Positions 45,654 through 53,564 of a stretch of 64,000 nucleotides of DNA are shown one piece after another. Source of the stretch: Burkholderia sp. Ac-20365 (GTDB taxonomy: Bacteria; Pseudomonadota; Gammaproteobacteria; Burkholderiales; Burkholderiaceae); contig NZ_JAAGPI010000001.1 in the NCBI RefSeq assembly GCF_017104715.1, positions 186,001-250,000 of the forward strand. The letters run 5' to 3'. Below the pieces are notes generated by a model, which did no database searches, was not told the origin of the DNA, and saw only the letters and a program-made list of their open reading frames with translations. Made by a program: the position numbers and the translations under genes. Position 1 is the stretch's first letter. Each line of letters begins with the position of its first letter.

Positions 45654-46589
45654 ATGAACGACTTCAAGCGCGAGCCGGGCGGCGCATTCGGTCCACTGAC
45701 GACGCACGGCCGCTTCGACTATCAGCCGGTCCACGAGGGCGACGCGTACTGCTGGCCAAACGACACGCGGCTCGCCGTCTACCTTGGTTTCAACCTCGAG
45801 CACTTCGCCTTCGGCGAGGGACTGGGTGCCGCACTGGGCCCGTTGTCGCCGCAACCGGACGTGCTGAACTACAGCTGGCGCGAGTACGGCAATCGCGTCG
45901 GCGCGTGGCGTTGCATCGAATTGTTCGACTCGCTCGATATGCCCGCGGGCACGCTCATCAATACGTCGCTATACGACCACTGCCCGGCGCTGATCGAAGC
46001 CTGCGTCGCGCGCGGCGACGAGCTGATCGCTCACGGTTACACCAACGCGCAGCGCCAGAGCGATCTGGATGAAGACGGCGAGCGTGCCTTGCTGGCCCAT
46101 TGCCGCGAACGCATGCTCGGGCAGTCGGGCGCGGAGCCGGCCGGATGGCTGTCGCCGTGGATATCGGAGTCGCACCGCACGCCGGACCTGCTCGCCGAGA
46201 CGGGTTATCGCTATACGCTGAACTGGTGTCACGACGATCGTCCCGTGCGGATGACGACGAAGCACGGCCCGCTCTGGTCGATTCCCTACCCGCAAGAACT
46301 GAACGATCTGCCGATGATCATGGCGCGGCAGATGGACATGCGCGACTTCACCGACATGATCATCGACCAGTTCGAAGAGATGCTCGAGCAGACCCAACGC
46401 GGGTCGCAGGCGCTCGTGATGGGCATTGCGCTGCATCCGTATATCGTCGGGCAGCCGTACCGGTTGCGGCATCTGCGCCGAGCGCTCGCGCATATCGCCA
46501 GAATGCGCGACGACATCTGGCTCACGACGCCTGGCGAGATTGCGCGCCATGTGGAAGAGACCGTGCCCACTGCGGTGCAAGCGGCATGA
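45654..46589 (+). CDS. Polysaccharide-deacetylase-fold hydrolase (PuuE/allantoinase-like)
   Basis: A 311-residue NodB-fold hydrolase. The metal-site neighbourhood includes LINTSLYDHCPALIEAC and ELIAHGYTNAQRQ, followed by GWLSPWISESHRTPDLLAET and the closing LHPYIVGQPYRLRHL. This is the layout of cofactor-independent allantoinases (PuuE) and related amidases, not of peptidoglycan deacetylases; there is no signal peptide. ATG 45654 is used although no strong ribosome site is seen. Its stop overlaps the next start. Together with the importer it may process a ureide or N-acyl compound. Confidence 0.87.
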   Translation: MNDFKREPGGAFGPLTTHGRFDYQPVHEGDAYCWPNDTRLAVYLGFNLEHFAFGEGLGAALGPLSPQPDVLNYSWREYGNRVGAWRCIELFDSLDMPAGTLINTSLYDHCPALIEACVARGDELIAHGYTNAQRQSDLDEDGERALLAHCRERMLGQSGAEPAGWLSPWISESHRTPDLLAETGYRYTLNWCHDDRPVRMTTKHGPLWSIPYPQELNDLPMIMARQMDMRDFTDMIIDQFEEMLEQTQRGSQALVMGIALHPYIVGQPYRLRHLRRALAHIARMRDDIWLTTPGEIARHVEETVPTAVQAA

Positions 46590-47320
46590 GTACCGTGCGA
46601 GCAGGTGCCAAGCAGGAGAAGATCGCCAAGGTGAGCACGGACGAACGCATCTATCAGTCGATCTTCGAGGGCGTGCTGAATCGCAGGCTCACGCCGGGCA
46701 TGAAGCTGCCGGAACCGGAGCTATGTTCGCTGTTCGGCGTCGGGCGCGCGGTGGTGCGGCGCGCGCTGGAGAAGCTCGCGCATGACGGCATCGTTGTATT
46801 GCGGCCGAACAAGGGCGCGGTGATTGCGCAGCCGACGCGCGAAGAAACACGCGAGATCTTCGAAACCCGGCGGGCAGTCGAACGCGCGCTGGTCGAGCTT
46901 GCCGCGCAGCGTGCGAGTGTCGACGATATTGCCGCGCTTCGCAAACAGCTCGCCGATGAGCACGAGGCCATGCATCGCTTCGATCAGCCTTCGTGGGCGC
47001 GGCTTGCAAGCGAGTTCCATCTGCGCATCGCCGCGCTTGCGGGCAACTCGATTCTCGAACGCTATCTGGTCGAACTGATCTCGCGTTGTTCGCTGATCGT
47101 CGGTGCATACGAACCCGTGGGCAATGCGCCGTGCGAACACGACGAGCACACGGCAATTCTCGATTGTCTCGAAGCACGCGATGCACAAGGCGCGATCGGT
47201 CATATGATGGCGCATCTTCAAAGTCTGGAAGCACGCATCGAAACATCGCGCATGCCGGGCAAGAAGCGGCTTGCGCAACTGCTCGGCATCGAACCCGATC
47301 GACAAACCGCGATGGAGTGA
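46586..47320 (+). CDS. GntR-family regulator, FCD subfamily
   Basis: A 244-residue regulator. The N-terminal winged helix contains MKLPEPELCSLFGVGRAVVR and ALEKLAHDGIVVLRPNKGA. The FCD domain (about 95-220) shows metal-ligand positions in EFHLRIAALAGNSI and in the DEHTAILDCLEARD and HMMAHL segment. FCD regulators bind carboxylates or metal-carboxylate effectors. Overlaps the deacetylase stop by 4 nt (ATGA), so it is translationally coupled to the gene it probably regulates. Confidence 0.93.
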   Translation: MSTVRAGAKQEKIAKVSTDERIYQSIFEGVLNRRLTPGMKLPEPELCSLFGVGRAVVRRALEKLAHDGIVVLRPNKGAVIAQPTREETREIFETRRAVERALVELAAQRASVDDIAALRKQLADEHEAMHRFDQPSWARLASEFHLRIAALAGNSILERYLVELISRCSLIVGAYEPVGNAPCEHDEHTAILDCLEARDAQGAIGHMMAHLQSLEARIETSRMPGKKRLAQLLGIEPDRQTAME

Positions 47321-47321
47321 C

Positions 47322-47909
47322 ATGGAAATCGACTTCGAAGCGATCACCGAATACCAGCGTTACAAGCTGATGGCGAGTCTGATCGTGCCGCGGCCCATTG
47401 CGCTCGTGACGACGCTCGGCGCGGACGGCACAGTGAATGCCGCACCGTTCTCGATGTTCAACATGCTGGGCGAGGAACCGCCTATCGTGATGATCAGCAT
47501 CAATCGTCTCGCGGACGGCACACTGAAAGACACGGCCGTGAACATTCCGCGTGAGAGAGAGTTTGTTGTGCATCTCGCCGACGAGGCGATTGCGCAGCAG
47601 ATGCATCGTTGTGGCGAGCGCTTTGCGCCGGATGTCAGCGAACTCGACGAAGTGGGTTTTACCGCGCTGCCTTCGACGCGCGTCAAGCCGCCGCGTATTG
47701 CACAGGCACCGGTTGCGTTTGAATGCGAGCTTTGGGAAACGCTCGAAACGGCGAGCCGTCATATCTTCATCGGCAAGGTGCTGGTGTTGCATGCGCGGGA
47801 CGAACTGATCGACCGCGATGCATGGCGCGTGAGGTTGCAACATTACTTTCCCGTCGGGCGTTTCGGTGCGAGTGATTATGTGACGACGCGGGACCGGTTC
47901 GAACTGTGA
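47322..47909 (+). CDS. Flavin reductase-like FMN-binding protein
   Basis: A 195-residue split-barrel flavoprotein with the flavin-reductase opening YKLMASLIVPRPIALVTTLG and APFSMFNMLGEEPPIVMIS. The second half (APVAFECELWETLE, IFIGKVLVLHARDEL) completes the fold. It may supply reduced FMN or act directly on a substrate. It starts 1 nt after the GntR stop. No partner monooxygenase is seen in this operon. Repeat copy C begins 46 bp after its stop. Confidence 0.9.
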   Translation: MEIDFEAITEYQRYKLMASLIVPRPIALVTTLGADGTVNAAPFSMFNMLGEEPPIVMISINRLADGTLKDTAVNIPREREFVVHLADEAIAQQMHRCGERFAPDVSELDEVGFTALPSTRVKPPRIAQAPVAFECELWETLETASRHIFIGKVLVLHARDELIDRDAWRVRLQHYFPVGRFGASDYVTTRDRFEL

Positions 47910-47955
47910 GTGGTTTGACGTCGGGGTATATGCTTGCGCGTATGTTTTTGATTTT

Positions 47956-48607
47956 GCTGGCATCCGCGATTTGTTATTGGTTTGCCTGGGTTGCCCCTGT
48001 GCGGGGCGGCACCTACTTTTCTTTGCCGCGGCAAAGAAAAGTAGGCAAAAGAAAGCTGCTGAACACCGCCAGTTCCTGTAATTGCCCACGGGCCCCCAAC
48101 AGCCCCGTCCTGCCCGCGGCATCTCCCTTCTTGATGCCCGCTGCCAACGCTCTTATTGAGCGCCTCACCCGCTTCGTGCTCCCGCATCACCACACGCGCG
48201 ATCAAATCTCCCACGTTCTATGGCGGCAAACTGTGTGTCGGCTTTCGCGACGTATGCGCTCCACTCCAGACTGAAAAGCGCGATCGGTGTCGTAAGAGCG
48301 CTGACTTGTGAAGCACTACGACCTACACACAGTTTGCCACCTGGGCGGCCCAAACCATTCGCTGCCGCTGGCTGCGCAACGGGTACTTGAAGTGGGTGAG
48401 GCGCAGGTTCGGAGCGCTGGCAACGGGCAGTGAATGGCAGGTTGCCGTGTGAAGTGGAGGAACTGTTGGGGGCCCTCAGGCGGAGGTCAAGAACGGGCGG
48501 TGTTAGCCCGCTTTCTTTGCTTACTTTCTTTGCGGCGGCAAAGAAAGTAAGTGCCGCCCCGCACAGGGGCAACACTAATAAACCAATAACATCACGCGGA
48601 TGCCAGC
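47956..48607. repeat. Long self-complementary intergenic element, copy C
   Basis: A 652-bp copy in the same orientation as A, bounded by GCTGGCATCCGCG (47956-47968) and its complement (48595-48607). The 34-bp perfect palindrome is at 48012-48045 and the 32-bp hairpin at 48520-48551, sequence-identical to those of A. The central repeat is slightly decayed on the left (CTGTGTGTCGG). The rest of the 47910-48725 gap holds no supported gene. Confidence 0.92.
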
Positions 48608-48725
48608 ACAAACCCAGCCAAACCCCCAACCGCACACAGCCACCCTCATTCTCCACTAACACTCTCCCCACAAACTAACTCCTGCCAGGAAAAAAACCGT
48701 CACAACCCCACGACAGGAGCAACTC

Positions 48726-48992
48726 ATGAACCGCAAACACATTGCATCATTTGCCATAGCAGCAACAGCACTGGCACTTTCAATCGGTACGGCAGAAGCC
48801 GCGCAAGGCTGCGGACCGGGAGGCTGGCGCAACGCATGGGGACAATGCCGGTATGCGGCACCCGTTATCTATACGCCGCCGCCGGCGCCTGTTTCCACTT
48901 ATGCGTGCCCGCCGGGATACTGGCTCGGACCGTGGGGACACTGCCGGGATACGCCCTATCATGGCCGGTTGCCAAACGGGATGTATCAGTGA
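48726..48992 (+). CDS. Small secreted Gly/Cys/Trp-rich protein
   Basis: An 88-residue exported protein. A signal peptide ends at TAEAAQG and is followed by two related units: CGPGGWRNAWGQCRYA and CPPGYWLGPWGHCRDT. Each has a Cys pair and a GxW motif, so each could be a small disulfide-stabilised module. Proline-rich spacer (YTPPPAPVST) between them. AGGAGCAACTC precedes ATG 48726. I recognise similar secreted proteins across proteobacteria but no assigned function. Confidence 0.78.
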   Translation: MNRKHIASFAIAATALALSIGTAEAAQGCGPGGWRNAWGQCRYAAPVIYTPPPAPVSTYACPPGYWLGPWGHCRDTPYHGRLPNGMYQ

Positions 48993-49070
48993 GAATTCAT
49001 TGACCGGCAGAACCGGCGATAATTTCAAGGAGCAGCAAACGTCCTCCAATTCATCGACGGAAAATGTCAA

Positions 49071-49469
49071 ATGACAGATCGTGAAGTTATCGTTCCATCA
49101 TCGATGCAGCGCATCGTTGAGCGCGCTGGCTATGTCCCTGCGGTCAAAGTCGGCGCGACCGTTTTTTGCGCCGGACAGGTCGGGCGCACGGCGGACCTTG
49201 AAGTCATCATCGACCCGCAATCGCAGTTTCTCGCCTGTTGGGAGAACCTGCGCGTAGTCCTCGAGGAAGCGGACTGCACGTTCGAGGATATCGTCGATAT
49301 GACGACCTATCACGTTCAGATGAGTCAGCACATGGCCGTCTTTCGCGAAGTAAAGAACCGGGTGTTCCCGCGCGCAACGTGTGCGTGGACCGCGATCGGC
49401 GTGTCCGAGCTCGCGCATCCCGGCTTGCTCGTGGAGATCAAGTGCGTGGCCGTGAAGCGGGACGGCTGA
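49071..49469 (+). CDS. RidA-family protein lacking the catalytic arginine
   Basis: A 132-residue RidA/YjgF-fold protein (VFCAGQVGRT, LACWENLRVVLEEADC, DIVDMTTYHVQM, LVEIKCVAVKRDG). RidA deaminases use an Arg in the PARS motif to bind the imine carboxylate; here the equivalent segment reads CAWTAIGV, with Trp where Arg is expected by eye. It therefore probably belongs to a non-deaminase Rid subgroup. Forms a trimer in known relatives. Confidence 0.86.
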   Translation: MTDREVIVPSSMQRIVERAGYVPAVKVGATVFCAGQVGRTADLEVIIDPQSQFLACWENLRVVLEEADCTFEDIVDMTTYHVQMSQHMAVFREVKNRVFPRATCAWTAIGVSELAHPGLLVEIKCVAVKRDG

Positions 49470-49479
49470 CAGAGATCGA

Positions 49480-50253
49480 TCAGCTTCGTGGCGATAGCGC
49501 GAGCCGCTTTGTTTCAAGTTGCGTGATGACACGTTGCAGCGTGCGTTCCGCAGCACCCGGCAAGCCGAGAAACCGGCAGCCGAGAACAGTATGCAGTTCG
49601 CCGCCTGGCGTCATCGATCTGCGCGGCGCGACGATTTCCAGATCGAGTTGCAGCGTGCCGAAACTGCCGAGCTTCAATATGACGTCGTGGAGGATATGAC
49701 CGGTTGCGACGTCGTCGAAGCGGGAATCGGTGGCCCGCAATGCTACGCCACCCAATGAGAGATCCTTTACCACCAGTTTGAACGGAGCGTCACCCGGCCG
49801 CGTGCCTGTCGCCGTGAATGGATCGAGCAAAGGCGTCTCGACACGGAAGTACTCGCGGCGCTGCACGTAGTAAAGCACGGCAGGGAAGGTTGCTTCGAAC
49901 GCGGGGCGGCCATCGAAAATGATCGGCGTAGCGGCGCTCGTCGTGAATTCGGTGCGGATGCCTGAAGGCGTGCCGTGGAATTTCAGTTCTCTTGCGCGGG
50001 GCAGCGCGCGATTATCGGTGTCGACGCTGCCGAGGTCGAATACGAACCGTGCATTACGCGAATCGACTTCGATAATCTGCGTCACCAGCTGACGGCCATC
50101 GAACTCGACGGCGATGAAATCCTGACGCGTCGCGAGGCCGCGCAGGCACACGGCTATCTGCAATGGATGACGTTGCGCGTAGTCGTCGAGCGTGGTGGTC
50201 AGGGGCGGGGCGCCGGTGGCGGCGACTGCGGTCAGCGGGAGGTCGGCGATCAT
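49480..50253 (-). CDS. YcgR-type PilZ flagellar brake protein
   Basis: A 257-residue c-di-GMP receptor. The N-terminal YcgR domain spans about residues 25-125. The PilZ domain follows (about 128-250) and keeps both ligand motifs: RREYFRVETP (RxxxR) and DLSLGGVAL (D/NxSxxG). Known YcgR proteins slow the flagellar motor when c-di-GMP is high. No flagellar genes are in the window. The start at 50253 is the first ATG of the conserved domain. Confidence 0.87.
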   Translation of the reverse strand: MIADLPLTAVAATGAPPLTTTLDDYAQRHPLQIAVCLRGLATRQDFIAVEFDGRQLVTQIIEVDSRNARFVFDLGSVDTDNRALPRARELKFHGTPSGIRTEFTTSAATPIIFDGRPAFEATFPAVLYYVQRREYFRVETPLLDPFTATGTRPGDAPFKLVVKDLSLGGVALRATDSRFDDVATGHILHDVILKLGSFGTLQLDLEIVAPRRSMTPGGELHTVLGCRFLGLPGAAERTLQRVITQLETKRLALSPRS

Positions 50254-50586
50254 TGTTTTGTCCGGGCGTGGGTTGTCGTTTGTGTGCTGATTCGTGGCGC
50301 GCTGGGCGGATGTGCCCCGTTGCGTGTTGAATTGCAGGGACTGTGCCAGGCGGGGACAGCGTGGCCGGGATGCGGCGTGGCAGGCTGGGAGCCTCGTGCA
50401 GCAAGGCGGCGAGGGTTTGCCTCGAAGGCCTACGGGGGGATGTGGCGGGGAACGGGAGGACGTTGCTACGTAACGTCGGCAGCCGTGTTACGGCCACGTT
50501 CGGGAAACCTGGCGGCTTCCCGCGGAACCAGGCAAATGCTGCAAGGTGTTCTTGCGGGCGAAGACGGCGGCGTCAGCTGCTCAGTG
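50254..50586. other. Intergenic region, nothing supported
   Basis: No gene is supported in these 333 bp upstream of the YcgR gene. A short inverted repeat GACGTT-N7-AACGTC is present at 50459-50477. A frame on the minus strand extends through the region but its translation is Arg/Pro-rich and overlaps YcgR out of frame. Confidence 0.4.
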
Positions 50587-51060
50587 TCAATTCCGTGCGT
50601 TCAGATTAAACGTAAGCACATACTGGCCGCTGCTTAGCCAGCCGCCAGTGAGTATCGCTGTGCCATCGAATACAACATGTAGCGCTGCCGCCCCGTTCGT
50701 TAATTGAGCGGCCGTATCGGGCGTCGACGGATGAAGGGCTCGTCTGCCATCTTCGAGATTTCCCGTTTCATCGGCTTTGCTTGTCGCGCGCATATCGCCA
50801 GTGGCGCTCACATAACTTACCGATCTTTCCAGTCTGGCCGGAGCAACCTGTTCGGTGGGACGGAACGAATCCTGTGAAAGAGCGGTGTCGACGCCCGCTT
50901 CCTTCCTGTCATCGACAGTCGCAATCGCCGCATATGAACTCGCCGCGTAGTTGTCGTAGTTCTCACCAAAGGGAGCGTTCTCGATGTTCGGATGAGCGAG
51001 TGCGTTTCCGCCCAGCGCAAGTGCCACTAGCATGGCGCCCGTCTGTAGAGGCATGCGCAT
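50587..51060 (-). CDS. Hypothetical exported protein
   Basis: A 157-residue protein with a signal peptide (LVALALGGNALAHP). The mature region has acidic and Ala/Thr-rich stretches and a C-terminal part with alternating hydrophobic residues (ALHVVFDGTAILTGGWLSSG). No domain recognised. AGGAGA lies 5 nt before ATG 51060. It faces the divergent hypothetical gene at 51424 across a comparatively AT-rich gap. Confidence 0.62.
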   Translation of the reverse strand: MRMPLQTGAMLVALALGGNALAHPNIENAPFGENYDNYAASSYAAIATVDDRKEAGVDTALSQDSFRPTEQVAPARLERSVSYVSATGDMRATSKADETGNLEDGRRALHPSTPDTAAQLTNGAAALHVVFDGTAILTGGWLSSGQYVLTFNLNARN

Positions 51061-51352
51061 GGACTTCTCCTGTCACTTGAACATTGCGTGCCCAATGATC
51101 GGACCAGAGGTGAAGGATCGCCCTTCACGATGCAGAACGCACCAACCAGCATAATCGCTGCGAATACGGTAGGCAATTTAACTGGACGCTTTTCACACAG
51201 GCGGATGAAAACGTTTCAGATGGATGTGCATGTCGTCGTAATCAGACGAAAGGCATTGTCAATAATTATCCGGAATTGATTACCAACAGGTCGATCTCCC
51301 TTCCGCGCAATTACAAAACATCAAGTCTCGTGCGACGGTCCCGATAACCCGC

Positions 51353-51373
51353 TTGCACGTCGTAACCGTGCAA
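51353..51373. promoter_or_regulatory. Inverted repeat upstream of the hypothetical gene at 51424
   Basis: TTGCACG-N7-CGTGCAA is a perfect 7-bp inverted repeat 50 bp before ATG 51424, in the 363-bp divergent gap 51061-51423. The gap is AT-rich near 51160-51290, as promoters often are in this genome. No other element can be supported there. Confidence 0.38.
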
Positions 51374-51423
51374 CCGATTTTCGACCGTCCACTGAAGCGC
51401 TGAACAAAGGAAGCGTCGGCCCC

Positions 51424-52128
51424 ATGTCGCCAGATCCAATCAACACGAATACGTCGGTCACCACACCGCCGCCGCCCGAGCCGCCCGCATCGAAGGATGC
51501 ATCGTCGGTGGCAAGCACGCCCGACCGCAGTAACGATGCATTGATGGCTGCACTCAAGCTCACGCTGACGCGCCTCGGCATCGATGCATCGACGGGCCTG
51601 ACCATCAGCGACGGCATCGGCGGTGAGAACGCCGACGAGTTGTCGTTGCCCAGGCGCGTGAGTGCGTCGAGTGCATCGCTGATCGCGGCGCTCTACCAGG
51701 CACTCGAACTGCAGCAGTCGATCGCGTTGGCCAATGGTCTGAACACATCGGGCAATGGCCCGAGCGACGCACTGTCGGCGGTGACAGATACGCATCCTGC
51801 CGTGCATGGCTACCGCGATCTCGGCGGCCAGATTGCCGATCTGGCGAAGATGTCCGGCACGCTCGCAAGCACCGACGATACCGATACCGACGAATGGGAT
51901 TTCGGTCTCGACGATACCAGCAGTGCGTCGAGCGCCGACACGGGGTCCGACGATCCGATGACCGCCGCGATCGGACAATTGAATCAGGCGTTACAGGATC
52001 ACGTCGCGAACCTCGTGCAGGGCGTCGACAAGAAAGTGTCGCTGGCTGCCGTGCTCGACGGAATATCAGGCGAGACGAAGGGCGTTCAGTGGAGGCCGCT
52101 CGGCGTGTTGATCGACGTGCAGGCGTAG
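51424..52128 (+). CDS. Hypothetical acidic protein
   Basis: A 234-residue cytoplasmic-looking protein without signal peptide. Residues 1-35 are Pro/Thr/Ser-rich and disordered; about 35-110 look helical (LMAALKLTLTRLGIDAS, SASLIAALYQALELQQS). A strongly acidic segment follows (STDDTDTDEWDFGLDD). The C-terminal 50 residues are helical (AIGQLNQALQDHVANLVQGV). No domain recognised. Codon usage matches neighbours, so it is likely real. Confidence 0.65.
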   Translation: MSPDPINTNTSVTTPPPPEPPASKDASSVASTPDRSNDALMAALKLTLTRLGIDASTGLTISDGIGGENADELSLPRRVSASSASLIAALYQALELQQSIALANGLNTSGNGPSDALSAVTDTHPAVHGYRDLGGQIADLAKMSGTLASTDDTDTDEWDFGLDDTSSASSADTGSDDPMTAAIGQLNQALQDHVANLVQGVDKKVSLAAVLDGISGETKGVQWRPLGVLIDVQA

Positions 52129-52208
52129 CGCCTGATCGAATCGTTGCCGCTCGCCATGGCCAGGCGGTTCGGCGGGCGGCATGACGGCGCGTCGGATCGC
52201 GAACGGCA

Positions 52209-52739
52209 TCAGCCGTCTACCGGTTGCGCGGGCGTGTCGAGCAGCAATTGATAAAAGGCCAGATCCAGCCAGCGGCCGAACTTGAAACCGACTTGCGGCA
52301 ATGTGCCGACGTGCCGGAAGCCGAGCCGCTCGTGCAGCGCAATGCTTCCGCTATTCGTCGCGTCGATTCCGCCCATCATCGCGTGCATGTCGTTCTGCCT
52401 CGCAGCAGCGATGAGTTCCTGCATCACGACACGGCCCAGCCCTTTCCCGCGATGATCCTCGTGGATGTACACGGAGTGCTCCACCGTGTACTTGTATGCC
52501 GGCCACGCCCGGAACGAGCCGTAGCTGCCGAAGCCGAGGAGCACGCCATCAGGATCTTCAATCCCGATTACCGGGAAGCCGCCCGCATGTTTAGCCTCGA
52601 ACCAGCCAACCATGTTTTGCGATGTTCGCGGCTTGTAGTCGTAGAGCGCCGTTGAATTGACGATCGCTTCGTTGAAAATTTCCAGTATCGCGTCGGCGTG
52701 GCGTTCGAACGTGCAATGGACGATGGTGTAGTCGCTCAT
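52209..52739 (-). CDS. GNAT N-acetyltransferase (phosphinothricin/YncA-like)
   Basis: A 176-residue acetyltransferase. The acetyl-CoA motif A reads VYIHEDHRGKGLGRVVMQEL and motif B reads SIALHERLGFRHVGTLPQVG. The N-terminal segment IFNEAIVNSTALYDYKPRTS is characteristic of the Pat/Bar/YncA group acting on methionine derivatives or phosphinothricin-like compounds. ATG 52739 opens the conserved core. Confidence 0.92.
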   Translation of the reverse strand: MSDYTIVHCTFERHADAILEIFNEAIVNSTALYDYKPRTSQNMVGWFEAKHAGGFPVIGIEDPDGVLLGFGSYGSFRAWPAYKYTVEHSVYIHEDHRGKGLGRVVMQELIAAARQNDMHAMMGGIDATNSGSIALHERLGFRHVGTLPQVGFKFGRWLDLAFYQLLLDTPAQPVDG

Positions 52740-52771
52740 CAGGTGTTTCCTGTCGTTTCGCTGTTCATGAT

Positions 52772-52787
52772 TTCCAGTATAGTGGAA
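52772..52787. promoter_or_regulatory. Short palindrome upstream of the GNAT gene
   Basis: TTCCA-GTATAG-TGGAA is a palindrome-like site with perfect 5-bp arms, 33 bp before the GNAT start codon. The centre contains TATACT on the minus strand, a fair -10 hexamer. It could be promoter plus operator for the GNAT gene. Confidence 0.35.
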
Positions 52788-52844
52788 TTATGTCCAGAAA
52801 AATAACATTTCGAGGCGTGGCCGCGGGCCTGATGGACGGACGGT

Positions 52845-53564
52845 TCAGATCTTCTCTGCGTGGCCGGCGGCGAGCACCGGTCCAGTGGGTTGCCCGGTTG
52901 GCGATCCGCCGTGCGGCTCGAGGGACACCGCCAGCGTCGTCTGCGGCCCGAGTATCTGGAGCTGTGCCTCTGCCACGTGCAGGATGGTCGGGCGCTGCGT
53001 GTCGATCACGCCAAGCGAGATCGGTTTCGCGCCTGGCGGAATCATCCACATCTCGGTCGACTGGTTCGCCGCAATTGCGATGTCGCGCGGCGGCACGACG
53101 ACAATCTGCGCATGTTGCGCATCGACGGTCGCCGTCCAGCCTGCGCCCGCGCCCTGACGTTGAAGCGTCGCGACGAGATATTGCGTACCCGCTGTCGGTA
53201 CGGCGGCGTTTTCCAATGACACGGTGCGCGTCAGCACGATGGCGAGCGCGCATGCCGCGACCACCGACATCAATCCCATCCAGCGCCAGAACGACAGACT
53301 GTTCCATAAGCCCGGCGGACGCGCAGCCTGTGTCCAGCCGAGTTGGACTTGCACCCGGTTCCAGACGTGGGACGGCGGCATCACGTCAGCAAGATCGTCG
53401 ATCAACGGCATCAGACGCGTTTGCCAGCGTGCGAGCGATTCCGCTGTGCCCGCATCGTGCTGCATTGCGCGTTCGATTTCCCGGCGCTCGTCGTCGCCGA
53501 GCACGCCTAGTACGTACTCCGCGCAGCGCAGATCGTTTTCGTCGGAAGAGGCGGGCGTATTCAT
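52845..53564 (-). CDS. Anti-sigma factor, RskA family
   Basis: A 239-residue membrane anti-sigma factor. The N-terminal cytoplasmic helix region (RCAEYVLGVLGDDERREIER) is the sigma-binding domain; it lacks a zinc His-Cys cluster. One membrane helix spans about residues 94-112. The periplasmic C-terminal RskA domain (about 120-230) contains TAGTQYLVATLQ and PTGPVLAAGHAEK. Its start overlaps the sigma stop (ATGA), the standard coupled arrangement. Signal-dependent proteolysis would release the sigma factor. Confidence 0.9.
   Translation of the reverse strand: MNTPASSDENDLRCAEYVLGVLGDDERREIERAMQHDAGTAESLARWQTRLMPLIDDLADVMPPSHVWNRVQVQLGWTQAARPPGLWNSLSFWRWMGLMSVVAACALAIVLTRTVSLENAAVPTAGTQYLVATLQRQGAGAGWTATVDAQHAQIVVVPPRDIAIAANQSTEMWMIPPGAKPISLGVIDTQRPTILHVAEAQLQILGPQTTLAVSLEPHGGSPTGQPTGPVLAAGHAEKI

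Noticed and set aside
46586-47320. Longer start at 46100 for the GntR regulator
   Set aside because: The upstream extension overlaps the deacetylase gene in another frame and is Arg/Ala-rich. The ATGA overlap at 46586 places the start right before the winged helix.
37328-48607. Insertion sequence or classical MITE interpretation of the three elements
   Set aside because: No transposase is present, I could not find convincing target-site duplications, and the dyad structure runs through the entire element rather than being limited to its ends. A non-autonomous mobile origin remains possible.
52790-52835. Start of a truncated gene (MSRKITFRGVAAGLMDG) between the GNAT and anti-sigma genes
   Set aside because: The opening resembles a hypothetical protein I vaguely remember from Burkholderia, but only about 15 codons remain before the anti-sigma 3' end. 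This is too little to support a pseudogene call.
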